Both the position numbers and the translations under genes were made by a program. From Pelargonium nanum (Eukaryota; Streptophyta; Magnoliopsida; Geraniales; Geraniaceae), in NCBI GenBank assembly GCA_036897485.1, contig JAYMTF010001306.1:1-24369 (forward strand): a stretch of 24,369 nucleotides of DNA, in the 5' to 3' direction. This document shows positions 1-11,642 of this stretch, piece by piece (positions within the stretch are counted from its first letter, which is position 1; every line of letters begins with the position of its first letter). The notes below the pieces were generated by a model that saw nothing but the letters and a program-made list of their open reading frames with translations, had not been told where the DNA came from and did not search any database.

Positions 1-582
1 GACATTTTACCTCTATAGACGTTGAAGTAGACTTACCAAACAAGGCCTAAGTGCTGATTCGATATGTATTCTACCGTCAATATTATGTTGACCTTGAGTT
101 AAACGAGTGATTCATTTCGAGTGGACACTTTTGCTTATAACACATATGTTATAATTGTAACAAACTAAAATAACTTACACACAAGATATCTTTAGAATAT
201 AATAATTCATGGGTTATATTTTTTGAACTAAATTCTTACATAATTTACTGAGGAGAAAAAATAAACATTTGTCTTGAAAAATGTTTTATTTCAGAAAAAG
301 CATATACTCATGTTGACATCAAAGAGAGCACAATTTTCCCGTTAAAAATGCCAAAATATATATCAGCATTGAAGTGTGTAGCTGTAACTGTAAGCCCTGC
401 AATTACCAGTTTTATTGGCACAACTTACCAAAATAACGGAATCAACCCGTCTCGTTAATTTCAAATAACCGGCACAAAATCCACAGTTTCACCAGACAAA
501 CATCTCCACGTGGCGATTGCTGAGAAACGCCGTTTACGGGAATGTGACGGAAAGAGAGCGAAAGTGTAAGAAAATCTACACA
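1..582. other. Upstream flank of the sorting nexin gene
   Basis: AT-rich non-coding sequence with no convincing exon on either strand. It contains a G-box core CACGTG at 507-512, about 75 bases before the TATA box, which may be a bZIP or bHLH site in the promoter of the gene that follows. I see no RNA gene or clear repeat here. Confidence 0.5.
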
Positions 583-590
583 TATAAATA
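583..590 (+). promoter_or_regulatory. TATA box of the PXA-PX sorting nexin gene
   Basis: The octamer TATAAATA is a good plant TATA box. Transcription would start about 25-35 bases downstream, near 615, giving a 5' leader of roughly 330 bases up to the ATG at 943. The leader is rich in TTC and CT stretches, as is common in plant leaders. The start site itself cannot be seen. Confidence 0.5.
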
Positions 591-942
591 AACACACACT
601 ACGTAAGCTTTCGCAAAACCTAACGGTCGGTCCACTCGTCATCGCGTTGAACCCACCCGTACGGTTCGTTCGTTTCGTATTATCTTTTCCTTCTGTCGTA
701 AACTCTCACCAACATTCGATTCTTCTCACTCTACTCGGCAACCAAACACGAATTTCCTCTCCGATTTCCCACCGTGATTGCCCTGATTTCTGCTTCGCAT
801 TCTCTGATCGTGCATCGGGGACTGTTTTTGAGTTTTTTGCTGCAATTTGGCGACGATCGGTCGTGATGTGAAGGAAAGGGACTGGACTTGGGGTTGATTT
901 GATTGTGTTGACTGGAATCGACTAGCTTGTGGTGGTTCCGAA

Positions 943-3900
943 ATGAGCTCGCAGCGGAGGCAGGTGGCGGTTCGGGACCTGGTCGAGGAAGGCAAGAAGC
1001 GGATCGTTTTTCTTGCTATATGTGTTGTCGGCTTGTCTTATCTCATGTCTTGTAAGTTTTTTCGAATTCAGATTGATCGAATTTGGTTGATTGGTCTGGA
1101 TATGAGTGAATTAATCTGTGTGAAATGTATTTTTAGATATGAATTTTACTCTATTTGAGTAGATTTCAGTTTATATTCTATAATTTGTTCATTTCAGTTG
1201 CTCATTTAGTTCTTTGATTAGCTGTTTCGACTGTATTTAGTGATTAGCTGTTCCTACTCACTAGTCAAGATATAGAACTGAAGCTATAACTTAGATATAT
1301 GTGATTTGATTTTCTATCGTCTGTTGATGCTCTATGATGTTCGGCATGGTCTAGACCTAATTCAAATAGTCAGCTGTAGTTCTAGAAGTATAGAGCTGGA
1401 GTCGAGGTGGAAGTAATGCAGTTAATGACATTGCCCTTTCAAGATCATTGTACCCTTTTACTTAATATCGTCTTATTTGACTTAATTGACTCTTCATCCA
1501 AGTGACTCTCCCAACGAATATTATTGGCAATTCAAGTGTAATTTACTTATCCATACAAAAAAGGAACAGTTAAATGGGATATTTCATTTTGGTATGGTGA
1601 ATATTTAAAGTGAAGATGAGGGTAGTATTTATTTATTTATTTTTGAAACAAGGGGGTAGTATTAGTTTTAAGAGGTTTTCTAAGGAGAGCCTGGGCTGCA
1701 GAGAGATTGTATGAGATAAATAGTGATCAGTGATTTCTATGTTATATGACTATCTTCATTGGAGGACTGAAATCTATATGTTTTCCTGTCTACTTTTGAA
1801 GTTCTATTACAGCATTACTCATTAGTGGATGAGCTGTTACTTTATTTTTAATAATGCAGTTCATACAACTACTACATTGTCATCCTCTCTAGTATCTCAT
1901 GATACTGAGTTCAAGCGTATAGTATGCCACAGTTGATGTCTTGTTTGAGATTGATGCTTATCCACTATGCATTCATGAAGACCTCGTCGCAGACATTTTA
2001 TATGCCAAACCATGCTGAGAGCTCTAATTTTTTCAACAAGGTTAAAATAGTTTGATGACATCTTGTAGAATCGTTAAGTCTCTCATTAGTTCTGTAAACT
2101 AAAAGGAAGAACCAATATGATTATGCTGGCAACCTATCACATGTGAAAGAAGTATATTCACTTGCTGAATTTTTGCTCGGGAATTTTGAACTGTTGAAAT
2201 AAACTAATCTAGGATGTAATATGTCATGGGCTCATGGCTCTCTTGGCCTTTGTATTGCACTCTTTCAGGAGTATGCTGAGCTAGTGACTAGTGAATAGTA
2301 ATTTTTCATATCCTCAGTTACCCGCTTACCCTCCTTATACTATAGAGGTCAATATAAGAAGGTTACAATACTACAACTAATGACTAGTTCTGGAAACTTA
2401 GGCTCTTCTTAACTGAATACATTATATTCTGGAGCCTCAATGCCTTTTGAGATGTATTGGTGGTAACTCTTTAAGTATTTACACAACTCATGTCTCATGA
2501 GGTATAGGGATATTGCAATTAATACTCAGGCTCTTAGCATGTTGCTTGGACACAGACATGCACACATGTTTTCTAAACCTCATTGTGTTTGGATGTAATA
2601 CTCTCCTACTTTTTTTTGCTCTTATTTCAGTGACGAGCTCTTCAGTATGGGTCAACCTGCCAGCTGCCGCCTCCTTAATTATTATCATTCGTTATTTGTC
2701 TCTAGATTTTGAAATGCGAAAGAAAGCTGCAATATACAACAGCAAACCACCCTCAGCAAATGCATTGTCTATGAAGAAACCTTTTGAATATCCTAAAACT
2801 GTTAAAAAGTCTAACTGGAGAAGGAAAGTGAATTCACCTGCTGTTGAAGATGCAATAGATCACTTTACCAAACATCTTGTTTCAGAGTGGGTGACAGATC
2901 TATGGTACTCTCGCTTAACACCTGATAAGGAAGGTCCAGAGGAACTAGTGCAGATCATAAATGGTGTTCTGGGAGAACTTTCAAGCCGTATGAGGAACGT
3001 GAATCTTATAGATCTTCTAACAAGGTTTAAAATCTTTCAATTTCCTTTCATATTTGGACTTGTTTATTTAGAAACATTAACTATTTCACTAAATTTACTT
3101 GGATGTTCAGGGATCTTATTAATCTCATTTGCACACACTTGGAGCTTTTTCGTGCAAGTCAAGCAAAGATTGAAAAGCAACATTCAGGATCACTAACTAT
3201 TGAATTTCGAGATATAGAATTACGACGTATACTTGCTGCTGAAAACAAATTGCACCCTGCTTTATTTTCTGCTGAAGCAGAGCACAAGGTTGTTTACTCT
3301 TTTTCTTTTCTTTTCTGGGGATCTACTTCAAATACTTATTTGGTTATTATATAGTTCCTACCTTCAAGGATGAAGTTTTTTTCTTCTTCATTTTTTAATA
3401 CTTTCTCAGCCTTCCTAGTTGCTTTGACAATAGTTTCTTCTTTATTTAATTCCAGGTTTTACAGCATCTGATGGATGGTCTTATTTCTTTCACTTTCAAG
3501 CCTGAAGATTTGCAGTGTTCTTTTTTCCGTTTTGTCGTGAGGGAGCTCCTTGCTTGCACAGTAATTCGACCAGTTTTAAACTTAGCTAGTCCAAGGTACA
3601 TCACTCCGCATTTTTTAAAATACTTTAATTGTCAATTGCTGGTGTTCTCAGTTTCTATATCTCTTTTGACAGGTTCATTAATGAGAGAATTGAGGCATTA
3701 GTTATCTCTAGGACCAAAGCAGATAAAGTAGTTATTGCAACAGAGGACGAATCTTTGTCAAAACAAAATGGATCTTCAAGAATGTCATCTGACCATTTTT
3801 CTAAGTTTTTAGATCCTTCCGTCACTGGTGTCGAACTTGTGCAGTTAAAAGCTGATCAATCTAAAACTGCCACGGATAAACCTGTTTCAGCTTCGAATGG

Positions 3901-6900
3901 ACCACACATCTCGAAAGATCCATTACTTTCTGTCGACACTCGATCTTCCATTTCACTTGGCTCATTGCCGATGAACTCATTAGCTAGTGATGGAAGAGGT
4001 GTCAAAAGACACCTCTCAGGAGGGGAATGGGGCGACATGTTAGATCTGATATCTCTCAGGAAGACTCAAGCCCTTGCTCCAGAAAATTTTGAAAATATGT
4101 GGGCAAAAGGGAAAAACTACAAAAAGAAGGAAGACAAAATAATTGACCATGTTCCTCAGAATTCTTCGGTAGGAAAGGCTGTTTTGGCTGGTCAAATAAA
4201 TTCAGCACCCAAACTCAAGGAAAGGGACAATTCAACTCAGCTTAACCCTCCCAAGAGAACCACTATTCACACTGGACGGACTGATCAGTCTGCAGCAGAA
4301 ACTTCACTCATCCATAAAGAAAAAAACATATCAAAGCCCTCTTCAGTTATTTCCTATTCAGAACATGATGAACACGTCCCTATGGCTTTTGAGGAAGTGA
4401 GCAGTAGTTCTTATACTTCTGAGGATGAAGAGATTGGCAATGTAACTGGTATTGGTTCTCCTGGAACTAAAGTTTGGGATGGCAAGAGTAAAAGAAATCA
4501 GGCTGTTGCTCACATTCATCACCCACTTGAAAATTTTGAAGGCCATAATAGAAAGAAAACTGGTAGAAGTCGTGTTAATCATAGCAGAGGAACTGGAACC
4601 CAATCTGATAGGAAGAAGCCTAAATCAAAGGTGCCCATTTGGCAAGAAGTTGAGAGAACAAGCTTCTTGTCTGGAGATGGGCTGGATATACTTAAATCTC
4701 CCGCAGGCCATAGAGCTCAAGAATCTAGTGACGATTCTGAAACTGAACACTTTGGTAGAGTTCACAGTGGAGCAGCAGCTTCTTCATCCACAACCTTTGT
4801 ATCCATACCAGAAGCTCATCATTTTACTGATAATTCTGTGCAGAGTTCATTATTGGTGGATTCGTTTTATAAGTTGAAGTGTGAGGTAATTAAAATATCT
4901 TTCTACATTCCAGAAATCCAAGTTTCGTAAAAATGATGTGTAAATGATTTAAGCTAATATGCCGTTGCAGGTATTGGGTGCAAATATTGTGAAGAGTAAC
5001 TCTAGAACATTTGCTGTTTACTCGATATCTGTTACGGATGTAAATAATAATAGTTGGTCGATCAAAAGAAGGTGCTAATAACTTGCTTTGTACTTTCTGG
5101 TTTTATATATACTAATAATCATTCTTCTTTGAATAGATTTATTGATTTAGTTGACATTTTTAACGAGATATTCACCTCTTAATTCAATCCTAAACCTATA
5201 AGAGAATGATATTTTTATCTTCTGTAGGTTCCGGCATTTTGAGGAGCTACATCGACGTCTTAAAGAATTCCCCGAGTATAATCTTCATTTGCCACCAAAG
5301 CATTTTCTGTCTACTGGTTTAGATGTACCCATCATACGAGAACGCTGTATATTGCTTGATAAATATTTAAAGGTTAAACATCCTATCTCTCATTTCTTGC
5401 TTTCTTGACTGAGATAGTTTAACTGACTGTCCACTTGTACCCTTATAGTAATGACTTGGACTTGTACCCTTATAGTAACGACTAAAGAACACTAAGTTAT
5501 TATCACTAATTAGTATATAGATATTATTGAAACTATCCATATATGATTATCCAATGAGGGAAGTGGACAGTTATTGTGGAACATCCATTTTAATGAAGTA
5601 TAGTGATCGTATGTAGTAAAATATTGATGACACGCATATTGTATTATTGAGCAAGATATGTTGGAATTACAATCTGCTTTAAGTATTTTTCTGGAGTGGT
5701 TGCTGCTATGTTTTGCTTTCATTTTTTCTTATACCTTCTTTCATTTAACTGGCATGGCATTTCAAATATATTATTTATTTAAGCCACTTGATATGGTGTA
5801 CAAATTGTTTCCTTTTCTTATCTGGTGGATTGTATTTTTCTTATGCTTCCAAGTTCTTTAATAACTGCTGCATGTGTTGCTCTGCAGAAGCTTCTACAGT
5901 TTCCCAAACTTGCAGCATCAATAGAAGTTTGGGACTTTCTTTGTGTTGATTCTCAGGTTTGACATTGTACCCTTTTTAAAATTTTAGTTTTTGTTGTTGA
6001 GTGTGTGGATGGGGTGCCGGGACTGCTCTTTTCTTCTGGGGAGAATACTTAATTATATGTTTTGAAATGCAGACATACTTGTTCTCCAACTCATTCTCTA
6101 TCCTTGAGACATTGTCAGGTGATTCTTCTTTGAAGTAGAATATTGTTGACTTAGGTGTGCTCTTTTTCATGTCTTGACTCACTAACTTATGGTTTTCCTT
6201 ATTGCTTGGCAACTCTCTAGTTGACCTGGATGATAAGCCATCAGAAACAAGTCAGGTTACAAATTTTGTGGGGCCTGTGGTCAATCCCCTATCCCCCAAG
6301 AGGGATCATTTAGGCACTGAAAACAAGGGATCAGCATTGCAGATGAAGCATAATGTTACTGAAGGATTAGGATTAGATAGACAAGGCGTATCTCATTCTT
6401 CAGTAAATAAGCCAAGTAAAGAAATCACAAGCAGAGATCCAGATGCTAAGAGTGCATCAAGTATCAAACATGCTGGGGAAACTGTTAAACGACGAGAGCA
6501 TGATGCTTTAGAAGAGAGTTCTGAGTTGCTTCATGCTACAACAGATCCAACCCTTCCTACAGAGGTAATCATTGACTTGGCATCATTTATTCAGTTGTAG
6601 TTTTCCTTCTTGAATGCATCATAGCATTGTGAGACGGATACAGAACTGAAATTTGTTCTGTGAGATGGTTGTAGTTCTCCTTAGCTTTCTTGCATCCTCA
6701 GGATGATCTTGACACACTTTTCTGTCATGCAGTGGGTGCCAACAAATTTAAGCGTACCCATATTGGATCTGGTAGATGTCATTTTCCAGCTCCATGATGG
6801 TGGGTGGATCAGGTATTGGATTTGTATGCTAAGACAACATTGTTGGAATCTGGTATCTATCATTTTGACTGTTAAGATCTGGTCAATATGTCATCCAATT

Positions 6901-8674
6901 CCTAGGCCCTAGCTATGCCAAAAGCTAATTTTCTGTGAATACAGGCGGAAGGCATTTTGGGTGGCAAAACAGTTACTACATCTAGGAATGGGTGATGCCG
7001 TTGATGATTGGATACTAGAGAAAATCCAGCTTTTGCGTAAAGGATCGGTTGTTGCTTCAGGGATCCAGCGGGTTGAGCAGGTAATATATATATTTTTTAC
7101 AAGCTCAATGGGCCGAGCAGCACAATAGTCAATAGGGGGTAGCTCTCCCCTTTTTCCCATAACCCCTCCCCACCCAACTCAATGAGACTCGAACCCACGA
7201 CCTCTCACTGAGAAGTGCGAGCCTTGAACCATTGAGTCATCCCCTAGGGAACCATTAAGCAGGCAATATCCAATGCCATATTTAGTCATTAGTATTTTTT
7301 TTTAATAATAAAATTCTTTCTGCCACAATGTTTTTTGTCATGAAGACCCTTAAGAACTTGTTTCCTAGCAAATAAATCTATACATATTTGAGACTTCCAA
7401 TACTGATATGATGCATGCACTCCTTATGAAAGATGTAAGGGATGTATTAAATACCAAAGGAATTGACAACCCTAAATGACCTGATAGTGAATACAATAAT
7501 TTCATCCTCCAAGTTGAAAGCAAGGAACCACAACTTGCTTTATGATGGAATATAATACCAAGACACCAGAAAAATCAACTAAGGAATTTATCAGAAATTT
7601 AGAAAACATGGGTACTAAGTACTAACCCTTGCAAACATAATTAGTTGTCATTTATCAGAAGAAGCATATTTAAAATTAAACCTAGATGTATGTAATTTCC
7701 ATTGAAATTAATTTGTGGCTTCTGGCGCATGCTACACTTGTCTTTGGTAGCAACAGCTATAGATGTTGTAAATCAACTTAAGGAACCAATTATTTACATG
7801 TTTCCCCCGAACTTTGATGATTGCTTTGTTGGGAACAGATTGAGATAGATTATTACTGATATTGTCTTCTTCCAACTAGATACTTTGGCCTGATGGAATC
7901 TTTATAACCAAACACCCCAAGCGACAAAGGCCACCGCCTTCTAGTAACCCATCACAGAGTTCCCCTCACAACCAGCAACCAGAGATGGGTTCGCCTAGAG
8001 CAGCAGATGAGGAGCAACAAGAAGAAGCAGATCGTCGTGCAAAGTTTGTATACGAGCTGATGATAGGTCATATCTTTAGTCCTACGTGTGTGTGTTTTGT
8101 CTTTCATAGACAGTCTAATGTTGGTAGATTAAATACCTTTAGCCTACTTTGGTATTGATAATGACTTCTATTCTACCATTGCAGACAATGCACCAGCTGG
8201 TATTGTAGGCCTTGTTGGTAGGAGGGATTATGAACAATGCGCTAAGGATCTATATTTCTTTCTTCAGGTAATTTCATATTTTTATAATAAGAAAATTTCT
8301 GATGTCTTTTAACTCATTTTTATTCGAAAAACAGTATGTTTGACAGTCTAAAATAGAAGATATCCTCAGACTTTGCTTTGCTGTTGAAATATGAAGAATA
8401 GCTTCCTTAAATATTTGGGAGGACTTGAACAAAGCATTTACCATTGATGGCCCATTTGAATAGTTAAGGGACGCTTTACATGTAGGGTACATTTATGACC
8501 AGTATATTCTAATGGGATTGTTTCGGCTCTTTTTTGCAGTCATCCGTCTGCTTAAAGCAATTGGCTTATGACCTTCTCGAGCTGCTGCTTTTGTCAGCAT
8601 TTCCCGAGCTGGAACATGTCTTTAAACAGTTGCAAGAAGAAAAGCACAGATTTGGTGAATTTAAAGACAGCTGA
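943..8674 (+). CDS. Membrane-anchored PXA-PX-Nexin_C protein (SNX13/SNX14/Mdm1-like sorting nexin)
   Basis: Exons: 943-1051, 2631-3024, 3111-3288, 3456-3595, 3673-4885, 4971-5071, 5228-5372, 5888-5956, 6073-6118, 6221-6564, 6733-6812, 6945-7080, 7880-8066, 8185-8267, 8540-8674. All phases join, giving 1119 aa. Two hydrophobic segments (about residues 20-38 and 42-61) should anchor the N-terminus in a membrane, by family analogy the ER. The PXA domain is about 108-285. A long Ser/Asp/Glu-rich, probably disordered stretch follows, mostly from exon 5. The PX domain is about 679-783; R712, F713, K736 and R751 align with the usual PtdIns3P-binding positions (RRFRHF, LPPKHF, R-x3-L-x2-Y). Nexin_C begins at W914. 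Animal and yeast relatives tether ER to vacuole, lysosome or lipid droplets; a similar endomembrane role is inferred. No RGS domain is seen, as in other plant members I know. Exon 1 is the least certain, because intron 1 is long. Confidence 0.88.
1052..2630 (+). other. Long first intron of the sorting nexin gene
   Basis: A 1.58-kb AT/T-rich intron from GTAAG to TTTCAG. It joins exon 1 (...SYLMS) to exon 2 (LTSSSVWVNL) in phase 1, so that two hydrophobic segments become adjacent. Long first introns are common in plant housekeeping genes and can raise expression, but nothing here proves that. It has a short TATT tandem near 1628-1643. I see no nested gene or clear transposon. Confidence 0.6.
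7088..7254 (-). mobile_element. tRNA-derived SINE in intron 12 of the sorting nexin gene
   Basis: Read on the minus strand, the element has an A-box-like TGACTCAATGGTTCAAGGC (7239-7221) and a near-perfect B box GGGTTCGAGTCTC (7196-7184). A non-tRNA body follows, then an A/T-rich tail (GTAAAAAATATAT) at the left end. It is flanked by imperfect 15-base direct repeats, TTGAGCAGGTAATAT (7073-7087) and TTAAGCAGGCAATAT (7255-7269), matching at 13 of 15 positions, as expected for LINE-mediated target-primed insertion. The left repeat contains the exon 12 splice donor. The family is not named; the head resembles the sequence at 22985-23046. Confidence 0.7.
7270..7879. other. Remainder of intron 12, no feature recognised
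   Basis: AT-rich intronic sequence between the SINE and the acceptor AACTAG before exon 13. Several short open stretches occur, none with recognisable protein similarity. I looked for retroelement gag or pol motifs and found none I could defend. Confidence 0.4.
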
Positions 8675-9851
8675 TGGAAGATTTTCACCTTAGTTTAAAT
8701 TTCAAGAGCTTAGAGAGAATTGCCTGGCATTTTGAGGTTCAGGTACCATTGATTTTGGACTTTTTTTTCTCAACGGTTGTTCCATTTGAAGTGATGGTGT
8801 CAGGTTTCATACTTTTTATTAGATATGTAAATTAGCTGTTGCTTTGAGGATAGTTTGTGTAAAATTACGGGATTTATTCAAACACACGGCCACAATTGTG
8901 AGCCAATACCATTGGAAGGCTTAAATTCACATTTTCAAGGACAATTCACTTTTTCTTTAGAAGTTAGTTGAAAATGTATTTTACTTTTCTCTCAAATCTA
9001 TAACGAAATATCATAATCATATGGATTATGTTTCTTTTTTAGATCAGTAGAAGCGCTCAAAACTGAGACCTCAAGACCACCAAAATTACTTGCTCACTAA
9101 CCAAACCGACCGATTCTGTGGTGGCTAAGCAGATGGAAGTTAAATTTCTACGAATAATTCTACTAAACATCAGCACAATAGGTTTGTATAAAGGCTTCAA
9201 AAGGGACTATAGATAAAAATGATTAAACCAAGAGTGAAGGGTGAAAATCCGTTAAGAATAGAGTTCCATATAATGAAATATACATTGAGAAACCTAGCAC
9301 GGATTGTATGACTCAGTTTAGAGGATGCACACAACCTAACATCAACTATTTGATGCCACCCAACTCTCAGAAACACAAGTCTCTTTGAAATTGGGAATGT
9401 GAAATATAACCAGTGAATAGTCATGCCTCAACTAGAATAAAGAATATGAGCCAATTCTATTTATATTAAACTAAACAGAAAATAACACCACATTCAATTT
9501 CACCAATGAAATTATGAGGTCAGGGAGAGATTTTTAGGTCATACTCTCATTAAAAGCTCAACCCAATCCAAAACATTCTTAACATAGGATCCTTACTCTC
9601 AAACTTACAAGAAAAATTTAACCTACTCAAATAAAATACCCCTCCATCACATAGTGTTGTGCATTTTCCCTCGTATTCCATAGATATGTGTTGTTACAAA
9701 ACTAGAGGTATAGTAACTTATAACTTATGCATAACTAAATTTCTGAAAAAGGAAAGAAAACACACACTAGATTCTCCAAACACGTTACTGAATACATCTC
9801 ATTTGCTAACGAACATAGAATCAAACAGGCCAAGCAGAATTTGAAGTATCA
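8675..9851. other. 3' flank of the sorting nexin gene and intergenic spacer
   Basis: The first few hundred bases after the TGA at 8672-8674 probably form the 3' UTR. Beyond that the sequence is AT-rich and lacks convincing coding potential. The only structured part I can point to is the possible SINE-like stretch near 9028-9128. Confidence 0.4.
9028..9128 (-). mobile_element. Possible degenerate tRNA-derived SINE
   Basis: On the minus strand there is an A-box-like stretch (GGTTTGGTTAGTGAGC) and, about 40 bases further, a weak B-box-like stretch (AGTTTTGAGCGC). A T-rich run on the plus strand at 9028-9041 would be the poly(A) tail in this orientation. I found no clean flanking duplication. 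The similarity is suggestive only and may be chance. Confidence 0.3.
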
Positions 9852-10045
9852 TACTCCTTAAGTCCAAAATTGAGTGTCTAGTTTCTATTTCAAGGAGAAG
9901 ATAGTTAGCGTTGCAAATTTTCTCTTGTATTCATGTGAAAAGGTGTGGTACGAAACTCAAGAGATACTAACTTATTATACAAATACAATTGGTATTTTAT
10001 ATATAAAGGGAAAGTGGACAATCATTTTGGTAGTGAGGGAGGATA
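9852..10045. mobile_element. Stowaway-like (Tc1/mariner) MITE
   Basis: The left end reads TA then CTCCTTAAGTCCAAAATTGAG (9854 on). The right end, reverse complemented from 10045, reads TA then TCCTCCCTCACTACCAAAATG. Both resemble the plant Stowaway/mariner terminal repeat of the CTCCCTCCGTCCCAAAAT type, facing inward, with TA dinucleotides outside as the expected duplication. The enclosed span is about 190 bases, AT-rich and non-coding, a typical MITE size. The two ends match only partly, so this is an old copy. Confidence 0.55.
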
Positions 10046-10364
10046 ACAAAACAGGAAACAGTAATAAATGTGAGGACTATCACAAATCACAAAACGTACT
10101 GCAACATCAACAAGGTGAAAGCATTACCAAGACATAGCAACATTCACAGATTAACGGAAAATTTAACTCCAACAGGAAAATCATAATTCAATAAGCATCC
10201 GATAACAAAATTCTCATCCTTGTCTGAAAGTGAAAGCAAATACAATTTAAAGCAACTATGAGTCAACATATAATAACACTGAAAACAATGTTTTGTCCGA
10301 ATAAAAAAGCATTCTAAATCTATGATGGAGATACCCAACATTGATCATTGATTGCTCTACTCAC
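10046..10364 (-). other. 3' UTR and downstream flank of the eL37 gene
   Basis: Non-coding, A-rich on the plus strand, directly downstream of the eL37 stop on the minus strand. Part of it is probably the eL37 3' UTR. The polyadenylation site cannot be placed reliably by eye. Confidence 0.4.
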
Positions 10365-11028
<664 letters not shown>

Positions 11029-11118
11029 TGTAGCAGCAGCAGACGAAACCCTAGCTGTGGAGCTTGAATTGAATTGTTGGCTGGGGAAGAAGAGCAATGA
11101 CTCGGCGCGATGAAGAAG

Positions 11119-11125
11119 ATTTATA
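11119..11125 (-). promoter_or_regulatory. TATA box of the eL37 gene
   Basis: TATAAAT on the minus strand, about 90 bases before the ATG, gives a leader of roughly 60 bases. Telomere-repeat-like boxes lie close by: AACCCTAAAA at 11146-11137 on the minus strand, and AAACCCTA at 11046-11053 on the plus strand. Telo-boxes are typical of plant ribosomal protein genes. Confidence 0.5.
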
Positions 11126-11193
11126 GTATAAGAGGATTTTAGGGTTGGGGATTTCAAGTGGTAGTGATCTGCTACGGCCGACGCTAGTGATCG

Positions 11194-11272
11194 GGCCCAT
11201 TAAATGTGGGCTCAGGATAAATATTGGGCTTAACGAGCCCATCAAGGATTTGATATATTCTTGACCTGGGCC
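11194..11272 (-). promoter_or_regulatory. Cluster of site II (TGGGCY) elements upstream of eL37
   Basis: Five TGGGCC/TGGGCT motifs, in either orientation, lie within 80 bases at 11194-11199, 11207-11212, 11225-11230, 11236-11241 and 11267-11272. Site II elements are bound by TCP factors. Together with telo-boxes they characterise promoters of plant ribosomal protein and cell-proliferation genes. Their position 70-155 bases upstream of the TATA box fits control of the eL37 gene. Confidence 0.6.
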
Positions 11273-11465
11273 TTCCCTCACTTGCTAAAAAATACAACGG
11301 ATCATGGGGTTTGGTGTGAATGACAATGAACTTACAAAATGTCAATTAGAAGTTAGGTTTTTTTTAAAAAATATATAATTTTTTTTTTCATTACTATGAT
11401 CAAATTCGAACATGAAATGGAGTGTTGACACTCACCTCTTTAGCGTCTTAACATTTTATTGTGAT

Positions 11466-11642
11466 AGAGTTTTGAAGATTGTCTGGTGAGGCGGGGAGAC
11501 TTGAGAGCTTCTTGTAGAGACTAAGTGTTGTAGGAAAGGTGACGAGTTCTCCTTGTAACTTGAAGGTCTCTTGTGAGAACTAAGTTTTGGGGGAAATGTA
11601 ATGAGCACTCTCTGTAGCTTGCATGTCTCTTGTGGAGACTAA
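11466..11642. repeat. Degenerate 59-bp tandem repeat, about three units
   Basis: Three consecutive 59-base units end at 11524, 11583 and 11642, each closing with a version of CTTGTGGAGACTAA. Units two and three (11525-11583 and 11584-11642) match at about three quarters of positions; the first is more divergent. Traces of a fourth unit may continue to about 11700. No lasting reading frame runs through it. It may be a decayed minisatellite or an internal repeat of a transposon. Confidence 0.6.

Noticed and set aside
6702-6732. Earlier acceptor (CCTCAG) for exon 11 of the sorting nexin gene
   Set aside because: It would put the exon out of frame and reach a stop. The acceptor ATGCAG at 6731-6732 keeps phase and gives the conserved WVPTNLSVPILDLVD start of Nexin_C.
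7184-7243. Functional tRNA gene in intron 12
   Set aside because: A and B boxes are present, but the sequence does not fold into a convincing acceptor stem and is followed by a SINE body, tail and flanking repeats.
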